Shown piece by piece: positions 45,696-54,947 of a stretch of 64,000 nucleotides of DNA. The notes under the pieces are model-generated. The model searched no databases. It was given only the letters and a program-made list of their open reading frames with translations, and was not told the DNA's origin. The stretch's first letter is position 1. Every line of letters begins with the position of its first letter. The DNA comes from Kovacikia minuta CCNUW1 (lineage in GTDB: Bacteria; Cyanobacteriota; Cyanobacteriia; Leptolyngbyales; Leptolyngbyaceae): assembly GCF_020091585.1 (NCBI RefSeq), contig NZ_CP083582.1, positions 3,720,001 to 3,784,000 of the forward strand, given 5' to 3'. Both the position numbers and the translations under genes were made by a program.

Positions 45696-46337
45696 ATGCC
45701 AATGACGAATGATGAAACAAAACCCGTTCTGGTAATTCCCCAATTGATCGTGGGTTTGGGAAATCCGGGGACCAAGTACGATCGCACCCGCCACAATATT
45801 GGATTTGAAGCGGTCGATGCCCTGGCGCGCTCCTGGCAAATTTCGCTGTCAGAAAACCGCAAGTTTCAGGGAATATTTGGGGAGGGAATGGGGCCGGGTG
45901 CAACTAAAATTCGGTTGCTCAAACCGCAAACCTACATGAATAATTCGGGGCAGGCAATCCGGGCTGTAACAGATTGGTATAAGCTTCCCCCTGAATCTGT
46001 GCTGGTGATTTACGATGAAATGGACTTACCGATCGGCAGACTGCGGTTGCGGTTATCCGGTTCGGCAGGGGGGCACAATGGCATGAAGTCCGCGATCGCC
46101 CATCTTGGCACCCAGGCATTTCCCCGTTTACGGATTGGGATTGGCAGTGCCAAAAGCATCAATCCCGATCGGAATGCGGTTTCTCACGTTTTGGGGCACT
46201 TTTCGGCAACCGAAGCAGAAATTATCACCGAAGTTCTTCAGTTAGTCGTTAGTGCAGTGGAATACAGTATCAAACAGGGGGTTGAAAAAGCCATGAGTCT
46301 CTACAACAGCCGCACCATTGCGGAGATCAAGGAGTAA
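45696..46337 (+). CDS. pth: peptidyl-tRNA hydrolase
   Basis: Pth releases tRNA from prematurely dropped peptidyl-tRNAs. The protein shows all family motifs: IVGLGNPGTKYDRTRHNIGF (catalytic His in RHN), LLKPQTYMNNSGQA, VIYDEMDLPIGRLRLR and GSAGGHNGMKSAI. The ATG at 45696 (or 45702) is preferred over the TTG at 45684, giving about 213 residues, a normal length with a short N-terminal extension. It is cytoplasmic and essential in most bacteria. Confidence 0.95.
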   Translation: MPMTNDETKPVLVIPQLIVGLGNPGTKYDRTRHNIGFEAVDALARSWQISLSENRKFQGIFGEGMGPGATKIRLLKPQTYMNNSGQAIRAVTDWYKLPPESVLVIYDEMDLPIGRLRLRLSGSAGGHNGMKSAIAHLGTQAFPRLRIGIGSAKSINPDRNAVSHVLGHFSATEAEIITEVLQLVVSAVEYSIKQGVEKAMSLYNSRTIAEIKE

Positions 46338-46451
46338 TCGGACTTTTGCCAGCTTTAAATTCTGTAATTTATCGGTTGGTTAACCTCCGCCAAATTGCTT
46401 AGATTAAAGACAACATCTACCCGCATCCCAAGCTTCCCCTCGATAAACCTT

Positions 46452-46748
46452 ATGGTGAGCAATCTAGATATTTCTCTACAACAAAATAGATCGGTTTTTT
46501 CTGACCTGCTGTTAGAACATACCGCCGTCAAAACCTGCCACATCTCCCTGCCCGATATGCCCAAGCCTGTAGGTGCGATCGCCTACGACAATCGGTTCTA
46601 CAGCTACGTCAAGTTCTACCCCACGCTTGAAGCTGCCCAAAGAGCATCCGATCGAATGAAAAAACTTGGCAACCTGTTCATCTTGACGCGAGTACCTAAA
46701 GGTTTGGTATTGTGGGTGTTTGAGCCAGATGCCCAATTAGCAAAGTGA
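46452..46748 (+). CDS. conserved hypothetical protein
   Basis: This 98-residue soluble protein (MVSNLDISLQQNRSVFSDLL...) has a central MPKPVGAIAYDNRFYSYVKF and KLGNLFILTRVPKGLVLWVF. I recall a similar short protein in several cyanobacteria without a function. The upstream open frame (from 46395) adds residues of low quality, so the ATG at 46452 is chosen. A long CACCTAC repeat follows. Confidence 0.65.
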   Translation: MVSNLDISLQQNRSVFSDLLLEHTAVKTCHISLPDMPKPVGAIAYDNRFYSYVKFYPTLEAAQRASDRMKKLGNLFILTRVPKGLVLWVFEPDAQLAK

Positions 46749-46890
46749 ACAGTGAACAGTGAACAGTGAACAGTGAACAGTGAACACTCCATAACTGATA
46801 GTTGATAACTGACACCTACCACCTACCACCTACCACCTACCACCTACCACCTACCACCTACCACCTACCACCTACCACCTGACACCTAGA
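46744..46890. repeat. AACAGTG then CACCTAC tandem arrays
   Basis: Six AGTGAAC heptamers are followed by about ten CACCTAC heptamers, among the longest uninterrupted simple tracts in the window. It ends about 15 bases before the DUF3146 gene. Confidence 0.9.
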
Positions 46891-46894
46891 AATT

Positions 46895-47158
46895 GTGGGT
46901 TCTCGCCGTTTACCTCAAACCACTGCCTATGTCCGCATCACCCGTCAGTCCTGGCAACAGGGAAAACTGGAAGGGGAGGTTCGGGCAAATCAGTTTGAGT
47001 GGCAATTTGAATGGTGCTTTCAGCGCGGAGAGTTGTCCGTCGAGCCATCCCTGGGGCGCGCGTTGATTAAGGAACCTTTAGGGCGTTTTCTGGAACAAAA
47101 GGATTATCAACTAGAACCCGGTGGGGATTACTCGTTTACCATTCGCGGCGAAGTTTAA
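46895..47158 (+). CDS. DUF3146 protein
   Basis: This 87-residue protein matches the cyanobacterial DUF3146 family: RLPQTTAYVRITRQSWQQGK, ANQFEWQFEWCFQRGELSVE, and GRALIKEPLGRFLEQKDYQL. It is small, soluble and of unknown function. The start is a GTG at 46895 immediately after the repeat array; no ATG is available nearby. Confidence 0.82.
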   Translation: MGSRRLPQTTAYVRITRQSWQQGKLEGEVRANQFEWQFEWCFQRGELSVEPSLGRALIKEPLGRFLEQKDYQLEPGGDYSFTIRGEV

Positions 47159-47237
47159 CGAAAGCCTCCCCCAGAAGGATTCACCCCACCCTGTTGCCAC
47201 AGTAGGATGAGGTTAGATACGTCTAATTGAAGGTGGG

Positions 47238-47720
47238 ATGATGAAACGGATGATTTTGGGTAGTTTAGCGACAGTGTTGCTAGGAATCCTCAGCGCTCCG
47301 GTTGCTGATGCCCAAATTCCCAATACACCTGGAACTCCTCAACCTCCCAGAGGAACGGGCAATTACCTTAGGTACCCCCCCGGCACACAGATCTACCAGA
47401 ACGGGGCGATCGTGACTCCTGATGGATTAGTCACCTATCCCAATGGGGCGATGCCTGGCAGAGAGGGTTCTACCACCTATTACTACCCCAATGGCACCCG
47501 GATTACGATCAAAAAAAGAATTTTCAATCATACCAGTGGGCTTTATCTCACCCCAGGAACGGTGAATGGGGGGGTGAGAAGTAACGCCAATTCCAACTCG
47601 ACGGGGAGTTTCTTCGTTCCCGGAGGGCTGGGTCGGCTACCAAGGAATCGGGTAGACAGGGCGGTAGGTAGGTGTCAGTTGCCTGGGGTCAATTGTCAGG
47701 TGCCCAGTTTCCGGTATTAG
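47238..47720 (+). CDS. secreted hypothetical protein, Tyr/Pro/Gly-rich
   Basis: This 160-residue product has a clear signal peptide (MILGSLATVLLGILSAPVADA). The mature part is rich in Pro, Gly, Tyr and Asn, with short repeated phrases such as YPPGTQIYQNGAIVTPDG, YPNGAMPG and YYPNGTRITI. These (Y-P-N-G / x-N-G) repeats resemble beta-hairpin MORN-like strands. It is likely periplasmic or outer-membrane associated, function unknown. The last 20 residues come from GGTAGGT/GGTGTCA repeat DNA, so the true C-terminus may once have been earlier. Confidence 0.65.
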   Translation: MMKRMILGSLATVLLGILSAPVADAQIPNTPGTPQPPRGTGNYLRYPPGTQIYQNGAIVTPDGLVTYPNGAMPGREGSTTYYYPNGTRITIKKRIFNHTSGLYLTPGTVNGGVRSNANSNSTGSFFVPGGLGRLPRNRVDRAVGRCQLPGVNCQVPSFRY

Positions 47721-47736
47721 TACCGTCAGGTTTCTA

Positions 47737-47836
47737 ATACCAATTAGACTTGAAAACGCGACAGATCGGGTAAGGGCGTTTGGACAAACGCCCTTACAGG
47801 ATGTTAATGTGCCACGAGGACTATTTAATTTGGTAC
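47737..47836. repeat. ATACCAAT-ended dispersed repeat, copy 3
   Basis: Same family as 12047-12146. It keeps AGACTTGAAAACGCGACAG, a variant core GGCGTTTGGACAAACGCC, and the ACTATTTAATTTGGTAC end. Confidence 0.85.
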
Positions 47837-47939
47837 AAGAATAAGCACAAATCAACAACCATAACGTCCAGGTTGAGCGGTCGCTGACCAACTTTGCCAC
47901 AACACTGATCACCTTTGGCAGTCCGCTCCAAACGGGTTG

Positions 47940-48236
47940 TTAGGTTCGTGCCTGCCACACTTTTGAATTTCTACGCCCATGAAACACTGCGGTTACTATT
48001 ACTCGACTAGATACGATACGGTAATAAATGATATAGGGAAAGCGTCGTATCACGGCTCGCCGAACATCACGATAAACAGCGGGGGAAGACTCTGGAATCT
48101 GACAGATTCGATCTAAAGCCTCGTCAATCTGCTCTAAAAAATCGTCGCCTAGCCCTAATTCCTGACTTTCATACCAGCTATATATTTCATCAAGTTCTTT
48201 TCGAAGTTCTGGGCGGAATACCAGTACATAATTCAT
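47940..48236 (-). CDS. RelE/ParE-family toxin
   Basis: The 98-residue protein has the ParE fold signature: FRPELRKELDEIYSWYESQE, DRICQIPESSPAVYRDVRRA and VIRRFPYIIYYRIVSSRVIV, ending VFHGRRNSKVW. ParE toxins poison DNA gyrase while RelE toxins cleave mRNA; this sequence fits ParE better. It overlaps the antitoxin gene upstream by four bases (ATGA), the usual coupled toxin-antitoxin order with the antitoxin first. Confidence 0.9.
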   Translation of the reverse strand: MNYVLVFRPELRKELDEIYSWYESQELGLGDDFLEQIDEALDRICQIPESSPAVYRDVRRAVIRRFPYIIYYRIVSSRVIVTAVFHGRRNSKVWQART

Positions 48237-48457
48237 CTTCGTGCTTTAACTGAGGCTTTAACTTCTTCCCAAGTCAGCACGTCGTCTGGATTAGCTTCAT
48301 AATCATCAATTCGACGATCTAGTTCCTGCTTCTGAGAGTCTGTAAGGTCAAGATAGTCTTGTTCCGCTGCAATACTATCTAAGATAGCTTGTACGAGGCG
48401 AATGCGATCTTGAATACTTAATGCAATGATCTGATTTAAGGTGGTTGTGATGTCCAT
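48233..48457 (-). CDS. addiction-module antitoxin
   Basis: The 74-residue protein (MDITTTLNQIIALSIQDRIR, LVQAILDSIAAEQ, LTDSQKQELDRRIDDYEANP) is a member of the addiction-module component family that accompanies ParE-like toxins. The C-terminal TWEEVKASVKARR is the toxin-wrapping tail. The ATG at 48457 is preferred to an upstream start four codons earlier. It probably autoregulates the pair. Confidence 0.88.
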   Translation of the reverse strand: MDITTTLNQIIALSIQDRIRLVQAILDSIAAEQDYLDLTDSQKQELDRRIDDYEANPDDVLTWEEVKASVKARR

Positions 48458-48496
48458 GCAGCAGCCCAAAGCGCCCGAAGCGTGAGTTGGTACATC

Positions 48497-48775
48497 TTAA
48501 ATATAGCGGACAGGGTTCTGTCCCACAAACTGAACAGCGCAATTAACGATGTGCCCGTCTAAAAATTTTATGACGAGCCTGCCATCCTCTGTTCTATAAC
48601 TAGTACTTTGGTCAAATGCACCTTCGATCATTTGTGTGCCAGTAAAGTTCACAACTTGAATATGAGTAATCTTTTGAACCTTGTCTTCTGCTACGACCCA
48701 AGCCGCAGACTCAGACTTGGCAAGTAGATCCAGGAGATTATCGTTTGTTCGGATTTGAAGTGTTAGCTTTTCCAT
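48497..48775 (-). CDS. hypothetical protein
   Basis: I do not recognise this 92-residue protein (MEKLTLQIRTNDNLLDLLAK...). It appears soluble, with mixed alpha/beta content and one cysteine near the C-terminus (IVNCAVQFVGQ). The open frame continues upstream over the exchanger gene's 3' end, but the internal ATG at 48775 gives a better N-terminus. It lies between the exchanger gene and the toxin-antitoxin pair on the same strand. Confidence 0.55.
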   Translation of the reverse strand: MEKLTLQIRTNDNLLDLLAKSESAAWVVAEDKVQKITHIQVVNFTGTQMIEGAFDQSTSYRTEDGRLVIKFLDGHIVNCAVQFVGQNPVRYI

Positions 48776-48815
48776 GATGATTTGTAGAGTGAACCCAACA
48801 ATCTTATTCAGCCGA

Positions 48816-49910
48816 TCAAACAGGATGAAAGTAGAAAGCTGCACCCAGAACCGTGTAGGTTGCCAGCAATAAGACACCCTCTAGCCAATTGGAGCGACCA
48901 TCCAAACTGATCAGGTTGGCGATCGCCACGGCAACGGCAACGGCAATTACTTCAAACAGATTGAAATTCAAATCCATCGGCTGTCCAATCACCTGCCCAA
49001 TTAAAACCAGAATGGGTGCAACCAGCAGAGCAACCAGCAGACTGGAACCCATTGCCACAGAAACGGACAAATCCATATTGTTTTTAATTGCCACCCGCAC
49101 CGCGGTCACATATTCTGCGGCTCCACCCACCAGAGGAAGTAAGATAACCCCGGTAAACAGGGGCGTTAACCCTAATCCTTTGGTTGCTTCTTCGACTGCC
49201 CCAACAAAAATCTCCGACTCGAAGGCAACGGCGATCGTTGCCATCAGCAAAACACCGATCCAGAGTGGCAAATTAGGCTTGTGTTCAGTTAGCTGATGAT
49301 CCGTTGTGGGAGCTTCTTCTTCCAAATCTGCTAACCCAACTTCATAGAGGTAACTGTGGGTTTTCAGGGAAAAGAAAACGGTCAGCGCATAGACTACTAT
49401 CAACACCGCGGCGACGGTGATCGACAACCGGGTAATCGCAACCGGGTCAATCACATTGGAAGTCGCAATGACTGTTGTTGGCAGGAGGATCGCAACCACC
49501 GCCAGGGTCATGGTGGAACCATTCACCCGCGCCACGACAGGTTGAAATTCTTGCTCTTTGTAGCGCAACCCTCCCAAAAACATCGATAAGCCCATCACCA
49601 GCAACAGATTACTGATGATGGTGCCGGTAATGCTGGCTTTAACGATATCAATCAGTCCTTCCTTGAGGGCAACCAGGGCAATAATCAACTCGGTGGCATT
49701 CCCAAAGACCGCATTTAGCAAGCCGCCGATCGAGGGTCCAGCAACAATCGCAACTTCTTCGGTGGCCGTGCTAAGCCAGATTGCCAGTGGGACGATCGCG
49801 ATCGCTGAGGTCACAAACACAACCAACGATCCCCACTCCAAATACTCAGCCGCTACAGAAATGGGGATAAAAACCAGCAAGCCGAGAGAGATGATGTTTT
49901 TAATTGACAT
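48816..49910 (-). CDS. calcium/proton exchanger
   Basis: This CaCA-family CAX antiporter of about 364 residues has two inverted halves. Each half carries its ion-binding motif: GNATELIIALVALKEG and GGAAEYVTAVRVAIKNN. There are about eleven hydrophobic segments and an acidic loop (LADLEEEAPTTDHQ) between halves. It exports Ca2+ in exchange for H+. The ORF extends about 60 residues upstream into a palindromic repeat, but ATG at 49910 begins the family N-terminus (MSIKNIISLGLLVFIPIS). Confidence 0.92.
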   Translation of the reverse strand: MSIKNIISLGLLVFIPISVAAEYLEWGSLVVFVTSAIAIVPLAIWLSTATEEVAIVAGPSIGGLLNAVFGNATELIIALVALKEGLIDIVKASITGTIISNLLLVMGLSMFLGGLRYKEQEFQPVVARVNGSTMTLAVVAILLPTTVIATSNVIDPVAITRLSITVAAVLIVVYALTVFFSLKTHSYLYEVGLADLEEEAPTTDHQLTEHKPNLPLWIGVLLMATIAVAFESEIFVGAVEEATKGLGLTPLFTGVILLPLVGGAAEYVTAVRVAIKNNMDLSVSVAMGSSLLVALLVAPILVLIGQVIGQPMDLNFNLFEVIAVAVAVAIANLISLDGRSNWLEGVLLLATYTVLGAAFYFHPV

Positions 49911-49953
49911 AAGTTCAGATGAATGGAATGCCCTATTTTGAGTCCTAGAACCT

Positions 49954-50035
49954 GGTACAGAAACCGGGTTTCTTCTATGAGATGCCCAGTTTCGTGATAT
50001 ATCCTCAACAGAAACCCGGTTTCTCGGAATACTGA
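49954..50035. repeat. paired-palindrome repeat (AGAAACC family), copy 2
   Basis: GGTACAGAAACCGGGTTTCT and AGAAACCCGGTTTCTCGG with AATACTG frame a ~40-base centre, closely matching 7608-7693. It sits in the spacer upstream of the exchanger gene. Confidence 0.8.
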
Positions 50036-50043
50036 CTGACACG

Positions 50044-50430
50044 CTAGCCGTTGCGTCGTCCCAATTCGTAAATGCCACAGCTGACACAAATCAGTATTCC
50101 CAGACTGATTGCCCAACTTCGTCCCAGGGTGAGTTCAATCAAATAGTTGCACAAGCCACCCAGAAAAAGAAAGGGCACGATACTAAAGATAGACGCATAT
50201 AGCCCATTCAATGACTCTCTGGCATGGCGGGTTCGTTCAAACTCTTCGGCAGAGGTATACAGCGATCGCTCTGCAAAATTCAACCAGCGGCTGAGTTGTT
50301 CCGTCACCCATTCACTTGCTGGAGAAAAGCCCAAATATAAAGCCAAAGACCACAACCCCACGCCAGCAATGATGAGCGGATTTACCTCAAGTCTGAAGGG
50401 CAAAAATTCATTCAACATGGAACTCACCAT
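50044..50430 (-). CDS. hypothetical integral membrane protein
   Basis: I do not recognise this 128-residue protein. It has three or four hydrophobic segments (PLIIAGVGLWSLALYLGF, IFSIVPFLFLGGLCNYLI, WAISLGILICVSCGIYEL) separated by a charged amphipathic region (SRWLNFAERSLYTSAEEFER). It lies just upstream of the CAX gene on the same strand, separated by a dispersed palindromic repeat. Confidence 0.6.
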   Translation of the reverse strand: MVSSMLNEFLPFRLEVNPLIIAGVGLWSLALYLGFSPASEWVTEQLSRWLNFAERSLYTSAEEFERTRHARESLNGLYASIFSIVPFLFLGGLCNYLIELTLGRSWAISLGILICVSCGIYELGRRNG

Positions 50431-50703
50431 GAGAGTGGCAATGGGCGAAGGAAAATACTTTTGGTCAAACGGAGTGAGGGCAAGTTAACCAGAATTTTAC
50501 CTGGTAAGCATCTTAACCAAAATTAGACACGACGCAAATACTTCACTGTTGTTTCGGGGGGAAGGAGGAGGGAAGGGGGAAGGGGGAAGGGATATTACTT
50601 CTTAACCAGTCCGTAATGGAAGGAGAAAGATTGCTGTGTGTTCTTAAAATGGGAAAGGATGTTAGAGATTTACGATTAATGGGTAGGTTTGCTAGTAGAA
50701 AGG

Positions 50704-52317
50704 ATGAAAGATAAAACAGTCCTTCATTCTTTACCCTTCATCCTCTCCCTCCCCGTGAACACTCCCCCCCTGACTCAATTCAATATTCCCGAAGCCCTGA
50801 CGATCGCGACTGCCCATCATCAAGCAGGACGATTGGCACAGGCAGAGCAAATTTATCGCCAGGTTTTGCAACACAATCCGCAACAGGTGGAAGCTCTCAA
50901 CCTACTAGGGGTGATTGCCTGTCAGCATGGGAAATTAGAGGAAGGTATTTCGCTCTATCGGCAAGCACTGGCACTTCAACCCGCTTATACCGGAGCACGG
51001 GAAAACCTCTGTCTGGCACTCTGGAAGCAAGGAAAAAGTTTGATTGAAGAGGCAACCAGTGCCTACAGCCAGATTGTTACGTTTGAACCCAACAACATTC
51101 AGGCTTTCAACAATTTGGGGTTGATTCTTCAGGATCAAAACAAACTGGACGAAGCCATTGCCTATTATCAGCAGGCTCTCGCCACTGCACCCAACCACCC
51201 CGATCTGCTCAATAGCATGGGGGTAATTCTGCAACGGCAGGGGAAACCGGGGATTGCTGCTGTCTACCACCGGCGGGCACTGGCAGCTAAGCCAGACTAT
51301 GTTGAAGCCCACATTAGCCTTGGAACAGCCCTCCAGGAATTGGGTAAGTTTGAGGAGGCAACGGCTTGTTACGATTGTGCCCTGACACTTGCCCCCCAAA
51401 ATCCCCAGGCAAATTACAACCGTGCCCTCATGTATCTGATTGCGGGAGATTACCGTCAAGGCTTTGCCGCCTATGAGTGGCGCTTCAAAACAGGAGATTT
51501 CGTTCCCTGCCCCTTCCAGCAGCCCGTTTGGGATGGTGCCGATTTACAGGGTCGGACCCTCCTGTTGCACGCAGAGCAGGGGATGGGCGATACGATTCAA
51601 TTTATTCGGTTTGCGGAGATCGCGGCTCAAAAAGGCGGGCGCATGGTTCTGACCTGCCACCAACCCTTACTAAAACTGTTGTCTACAGTTCCCGGTATTG
51701 ATCAACTGGTACCCCTGGGGCATCCGCTTCCCGAATTCCACACCTATGCTCCGCTGATGAGCCTGCCAAGAATTCTGGGCACGACGATGGAAACCCTTCC
51801 AGCTCAGGTTCCCTATCTCCAAACGCCTCCCTCTAACCTGCGGCTTGATGCTCCTGCGGGAACCCGCTTAAAGGTGGGAATTGTTTGGGCAGGGGGCAAC
51901 CTTTACAAGCGAAATCAAAGCCGTTCCTGTCAGTTAAAGCATTTTCAGCGACTTCTGGGCGTTCCCCAGGTGGCTTTTTACAGTCTTCAAAAAGGAATTC
52001 CTCAGTTGGATTTACTGGAGCTGGGCTGGGAATCGCAGGTGCAGGATTTGAGCAGCCAGCTTTCAGATATGGCAGAAACCGCAGCGGCGATCGCCCAACT
52101 GGATCTGGTCATTACCGTCGATACTGCGGTTGCCCATCTTGCCGGGGCACTGGGCAAGCCTGTTTGGATCTTGCTGTCAGCAGTGCCCGATTGGCGCTGG
52201 ATGATGGATCGGGAAGACACCCCCTGGTATCCCACCATGCGCCTGTTCCGCCAGAGTCAACCAGAAGATTGGGATGGCGTCATGGAGCGGGTAGAGCAGG
52301 CATTGGAAAGGTGGTAG
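50704..52317 (+). CDS. TPR protein with GT9-like glycosyltransferase domain
   Basis: The protein of about 537 residues has five to six tetratricopeptide repeats in its first 260 residues (GRLAQAEQIYRQVLQHNP, QAFNNLGLILQDQNKLDEAI and similar). A domain related to ADP-heptose:LPS glycosyltransferases follows: LLLHAEQGMGDTIQFIRFA, KVGIVWAGGNLYKRNQSR, and the sugar-nucleotide motif LDLVITVDTAVAHLAGALGK. This architecture is common in cyanobacteria and may act in protein or surface glycosylation; the substrate is not known. The N-terminus is uncertain because the first 20 codons look repeat-derived; a GTG at 50755 is another candidate. Confidence 0.85.
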   Translation: MKDKTVLHSLPFILSLPVNTPPLTQFNIPEALTIATAHHQAGRLAQAEQIYRQVLQHNPQQVEALNLLGVIACQHGKLEEGISLYRQALALQPAYTGARENLCLALWKQGKSLIEEATSAYSQIVTFEPNNIQAFNNLGLILQDQNKLDEAIAYYQQALATAPNHPDLLNSMGVILQRQGKPGIAAVYHRRALAAKPDYVEAHISLGTALQELGKFEEATACYDCALTLAPQNPQANYNRALMYLIAGDYRQGFAAYEWRFKTGDFVPCPFQQPVWDGADLQGRTLLLHAEQGMGDTIQFIRFAEIAAQKGGRMVLTCHQPLLKLLSTVPGIDQLVPLGHPLPEFHTYAPLMSLPRILGTTMETLPAQVPYLQTPPSNLRLDAPAGTRLKVGIVWAGGNLYKRNQSRSCQLKHFQRLLGVPQVAFYSLQKGIPQLDLLELGWESQVQDLSSQLSDMAETAAAIAQLDLVITVDTAVAHLAGALGKPVWILLSAVPDWRWMMDREDTPWYPTMRLFRQSQPEDWDGVMERVEQALERW

Positions 52318-52445
52318 GGAACGGATGAGGGATGAGGGATAAAGGATAAAAGTTTTGAGTTTTGAGTTCTAAATTTTGAATTTTGAATTAAATTCCCCGT
52401 GTCCCCGTGTCCTCTTCTGCCCTCTGCCCTCTGCCTTCTGCCTTC
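52318..52445. repeat. composite intergenic STRR array
   Basis: In order on the plus strand: GATGAGG, AAAGGAT, GTTTTGA, ATTTTGA, CCCGTGTC and CTCTGCC/TTCTGCC units. Reversed, this is the same module order as inside recG and thiL. Confidence 0.85.
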
Positions 52446-52538
52446 TTAAACAAAATTTGCAACAACTAAAAACGACTTGAACCCGTGGGCGTTAGAGTAA
52501 ATAAACATCCGTATTATTGAACTCTGGAGCAGTGCAGT

Positions 52539-53210
52539 ATGACTGACTCAAGCGCGAATCCGTTTGCTAATTTCTGGCAGACGGATTTGCTGGATATGTT
52601 CTTTTCGCCGACTCAGGCAGCCGATCCGTTACCCACTCAAGATGCCGACTTGCTGAGGCAATTTGGCTTCCTTCCGGGGCTGAAAGAGATCTTGATGGTG
52701 CGGCAGGTACATGCGCTGGAACATGCCACGGTTTGGGTGCTGAGTAGTCGGGCACGATCGGTAAAATCTGGTAATTCCAATTCTCGGCAAACCGATGATG
52801 ATTCCCTCAGCGGCATGTCTACGGATCAGGGATTTTACCTGTATGGGGAAGTGAATTCTGAGGAAATTAACCAGGCGGTACAAACAGCCCTGAGGCGCAT
52901 TACTTCAGGGGAATGGGATTTAGCAGTGCATCCCCGATGTGGCACTAATTTGTCGGTAGGGATGCTGGTAACCGCAGGGTTAGCGGTGGGCGCATCTGCG
53001 CTGTTACCGCGTGATCCGATCGGGCAAATTGTCGGTTTAGGGCTTGCCGCAGCAACCGCGACTCAAATTACCCCCGACCTGGGTAGCCTGGTTCAACGAT
53101 ATATCACAACCGCCATTCCATTTAATCTGGAAGTCGATCGGATTACTACCATGCGTGATTCTTTCGGCAATCCCGCCCACTTCGTTCGGGTGAAGTGGGC
53201 GGAGAGTTAG
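52539..53210 (+). CDS. DUF6391 protein
   Basis: The 223-residue protein matches a conserved cyanobacterial family (DUF6391 as I recall it): MVRQVHALEHATVWVLSSRA, GFYLYGEVNSEEINQAVQTA, AVHPRCGTNLSVGMLVTAG. The middle has a hydrophobic, glycine/alanine-rich stretch (GLAVGASALLPRD, VGLGLAAATATQI) that may be membrane-associated. The conserved HALEHAT and HPRCGTN look like metal-site candidates, but no function is known to me. Confidence 0.75.
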   Translation: MTDSSANPFANFWQTDLLDMFFSPTQAADPLPTQDADLLRQFGFLPGLKEILMVRQVHALEHATVWVLSSRARSVKSGNSNSRQTDDDSLSGMSTDQGFYLYGEVNSEEINQAVQTALRRITSGEWDLAVHPRCGTNLSVGMLVTAGLAVGASALLPRDPIGQIVGLGLAAATATQITPDLGSLVQRYITTAIPFNLEVDRITTMRDSFGNPAHFVRVKWAES

Positions 53211-53255
53211 AAGGATGAGGGCGGAGGGCGGAGAGTGGAAAGAAAGGTTTGATTC

Positions 53256-54159
53256 TCATCCCCCATCCCTCATCTTTTCTGCTACCCGGCTGGCGGTTCT
53301 GAGAATTTGTCCAGCTAAAATTGCTGCCCCAAAGCCGTTGTCGATATTGACGACGCCAATTCCAGCGGCGCAGGAGTTGAGCATCGTCAGCAGGGGTGCT
53401 AAACCGTTAAAGCTGGCTCCATAACCAATGCTAGTGGGAACGGCAATCACCGGGCAACCTGCCAGTCCAGCAACGACACTGGGGAGTGCGCCTTCCATCC
53501 CCGCAACAACGATCAGCACGTCGGCGTCAGCGATCGCCCGTCGTTCGCTCAACAATCGATGAATCCCCGATACTCCCACATCCCACAGGCGTTTGACGCT
53601 GAAGCCACACAGTTCAGCCGTCACAGCGGCTTCGCTCAGCAACAGGCAGATCAGCCGTTCCAGCGGAGAGAATGCTAATTAAACCGGGGATGGGGGAAGA
53701 ATTTTGAATTTTGAATTTTGAATTTTGAATTGAGGCAGTCTCCTCGTCCCGGCGTCCCCGCATCCCCGCGTCTTCTAAACTCTCTGCTCCTGGCTCCTGA
53801 TTCCTGACTCCTGACTCCTGCCCTCCCAAGGCACAAATCCGTGCGATCGCAAAATACTCCACATCGGGCACTTTCTGTTTCAGTTGGGCGTACACATCAG
53901 GTTCAATCCGGGTTGCCATGACGACGGAGGCGCGATCGCGCATGACTTCCATAATCTGGGCAATCTGGTCGGGGGTCTTTCCGGGTCCCCAAATCACTTC
54001 GGGGAAGCCTGTTCGCAATGCCCGATGATGGTCAATCCGGGCAAAATCATCCACAGGCTCAAATGCCAGGTGTTTCAGCTTGTCGAGGGCTACTTCTGGA
54101 CTAACTTCTCCTTGAGCAATGGCATTCAGGAGCGATCGCAAAACTTCAGGTTGGGTCAC
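53256..54159 (-). pseudogene. larB: nickel-pincer cofactor biosynthesis protein LarB, one frameshift
   Basis: LarB carboxylates and hydrolyses nicotinic acid adenine dinucleotide in making the nickel-pincer cofactor. The N-terminal half (54159 downward: LLNAIAQGEVSPEVALDKLK, GFPEVIWGPGKTPDQIA) and the PurE-like C-terminal half ([35 protein letters not shown]) are both well conserved. They join after GTADLPVAE at about 53631-53639 if one base is dropped, giving [12 protein letters not shown] ~45-residue repeat insert (53690-53825) sits between the halves. Corrected length is about 300 residues. larC and larE were not seen nearby. Confidence 0.85.
53690..53825. repeat. composite STRR array inside larB
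   Basis: The plus-strand order is GAATTTT units, CGTCCCCG units, then CTCCTGA units. In gene sense this encodes SQESG-like, DAGMRGRRDE and NSKFKIQ segments, the recurrent module order. Confidence 0.85.
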
Positions 54160-54308
54160 GGCAAAAAAGCAGATGCTAAAGGGTAAAGATCAGAAACGGA
54201 CACGTCTCTCTTTCTACTTTAGGGCGATCGCTCTTAACATGACTCGTTGTGCCACCTCATCTCGTAAAAATAAAGCAGCGATCAGTCGCAGATGTTTGGA
54301 AAAGGAGG

Positions 54309-54947
54309 TTAACTGCCTGGGCGGGAAAGGAGTTGGTCATCCATGAAGGAGCGATCGCCCAACCGTTGCAATAGCGGTCCGTGTTCATCAAATTTGACGA
54401 CATGAACGGAGGCAGCGGGGCAGTCGATGCGATCGCGGTACCGTCCCAGATCAATCCCCAATAGGGTGCAGAGGATGATGCGAATGGTTGCTTTGTGGGA
54501 AACGACCAGAACATTGCCACTGGTATGTTTATTTTGAATTTCTGTGACAACCAGGGAAGAACGGCTGGCAATCTCAACAGCGGTTTCGCCATCGGTGGGA
54601 GGGTTCCAGGCGGGTTCGGTCATCCAGCGAATATAGTCTTCCAGGTAATGTTCTTTGACGTACTCTCGTGTTTGCCCCTCCCATTTGCCATAGCGAATTT
54701 CTTTCAAGCCATCCCGCAGTTGCATTTCTATCCCAATTGCATCACAGAGGGGTTGGGCAGTGGCGATCGTGCGTTTCATGGGGCTAACATAAACTGCACT
54801 CCAGGGATGCGATCGATAGGCGGTTGCAAATGCCTCCGCCATCTGCACTCCTTCAGGCGTCAGATCAGGGTCTAAATCTCCACAATAGCCATCGGTACGG
54901 CTATAAATTGTTTCCCCATGCCGCATGAAAAACAAAGATAAGCTCAT
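54309..54947 (-). CDS. histidine phosphatase family protein
   Basis: This 212-residue enzyme belongs to the phosphoglycerate mutase-like superfamily. The phosphohistidine motif is FMRHGETIYS at residues 7-16. Supporting residues are YVSPMKRTIATA, LKEIRYGKWEG, and the second catalytic histidine in LVVSHKATIRI. Substrate is not evident; cyanobacterial members include phosphoserine phosphatases and broad-specificity enzymes. It is cytoplasmic. The larB gene lies 150 bp downstream on the same strand. Confidence 0.9.
   Translation of the reverse strand: MSLSLFFMRHGETIYSRTDGYCGDLDPDLTPEGVQMAEAFATAYRSHPWSAVYVSPMKRTIATAQPLCDAIGIEMQLRDGLKEIRYGKWEGQTREYVKEHYLEDYIRWMTEPAWNPPTDGETAVEIASRSSLVVTEIQNKHTSGNVLVVSHKATIRIILCTLLGIDLGRYRDRIDCPAASVHVVKFDEHGPLLQRLGDRSFMDDQLLSRPGS

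Noticed and set aside
46805-46880. Regular tandem units resembling a CRISPR array
   Set aside because: The units are 7 bp (CACCTAC) without spacers. It is a simple tandem repeat.
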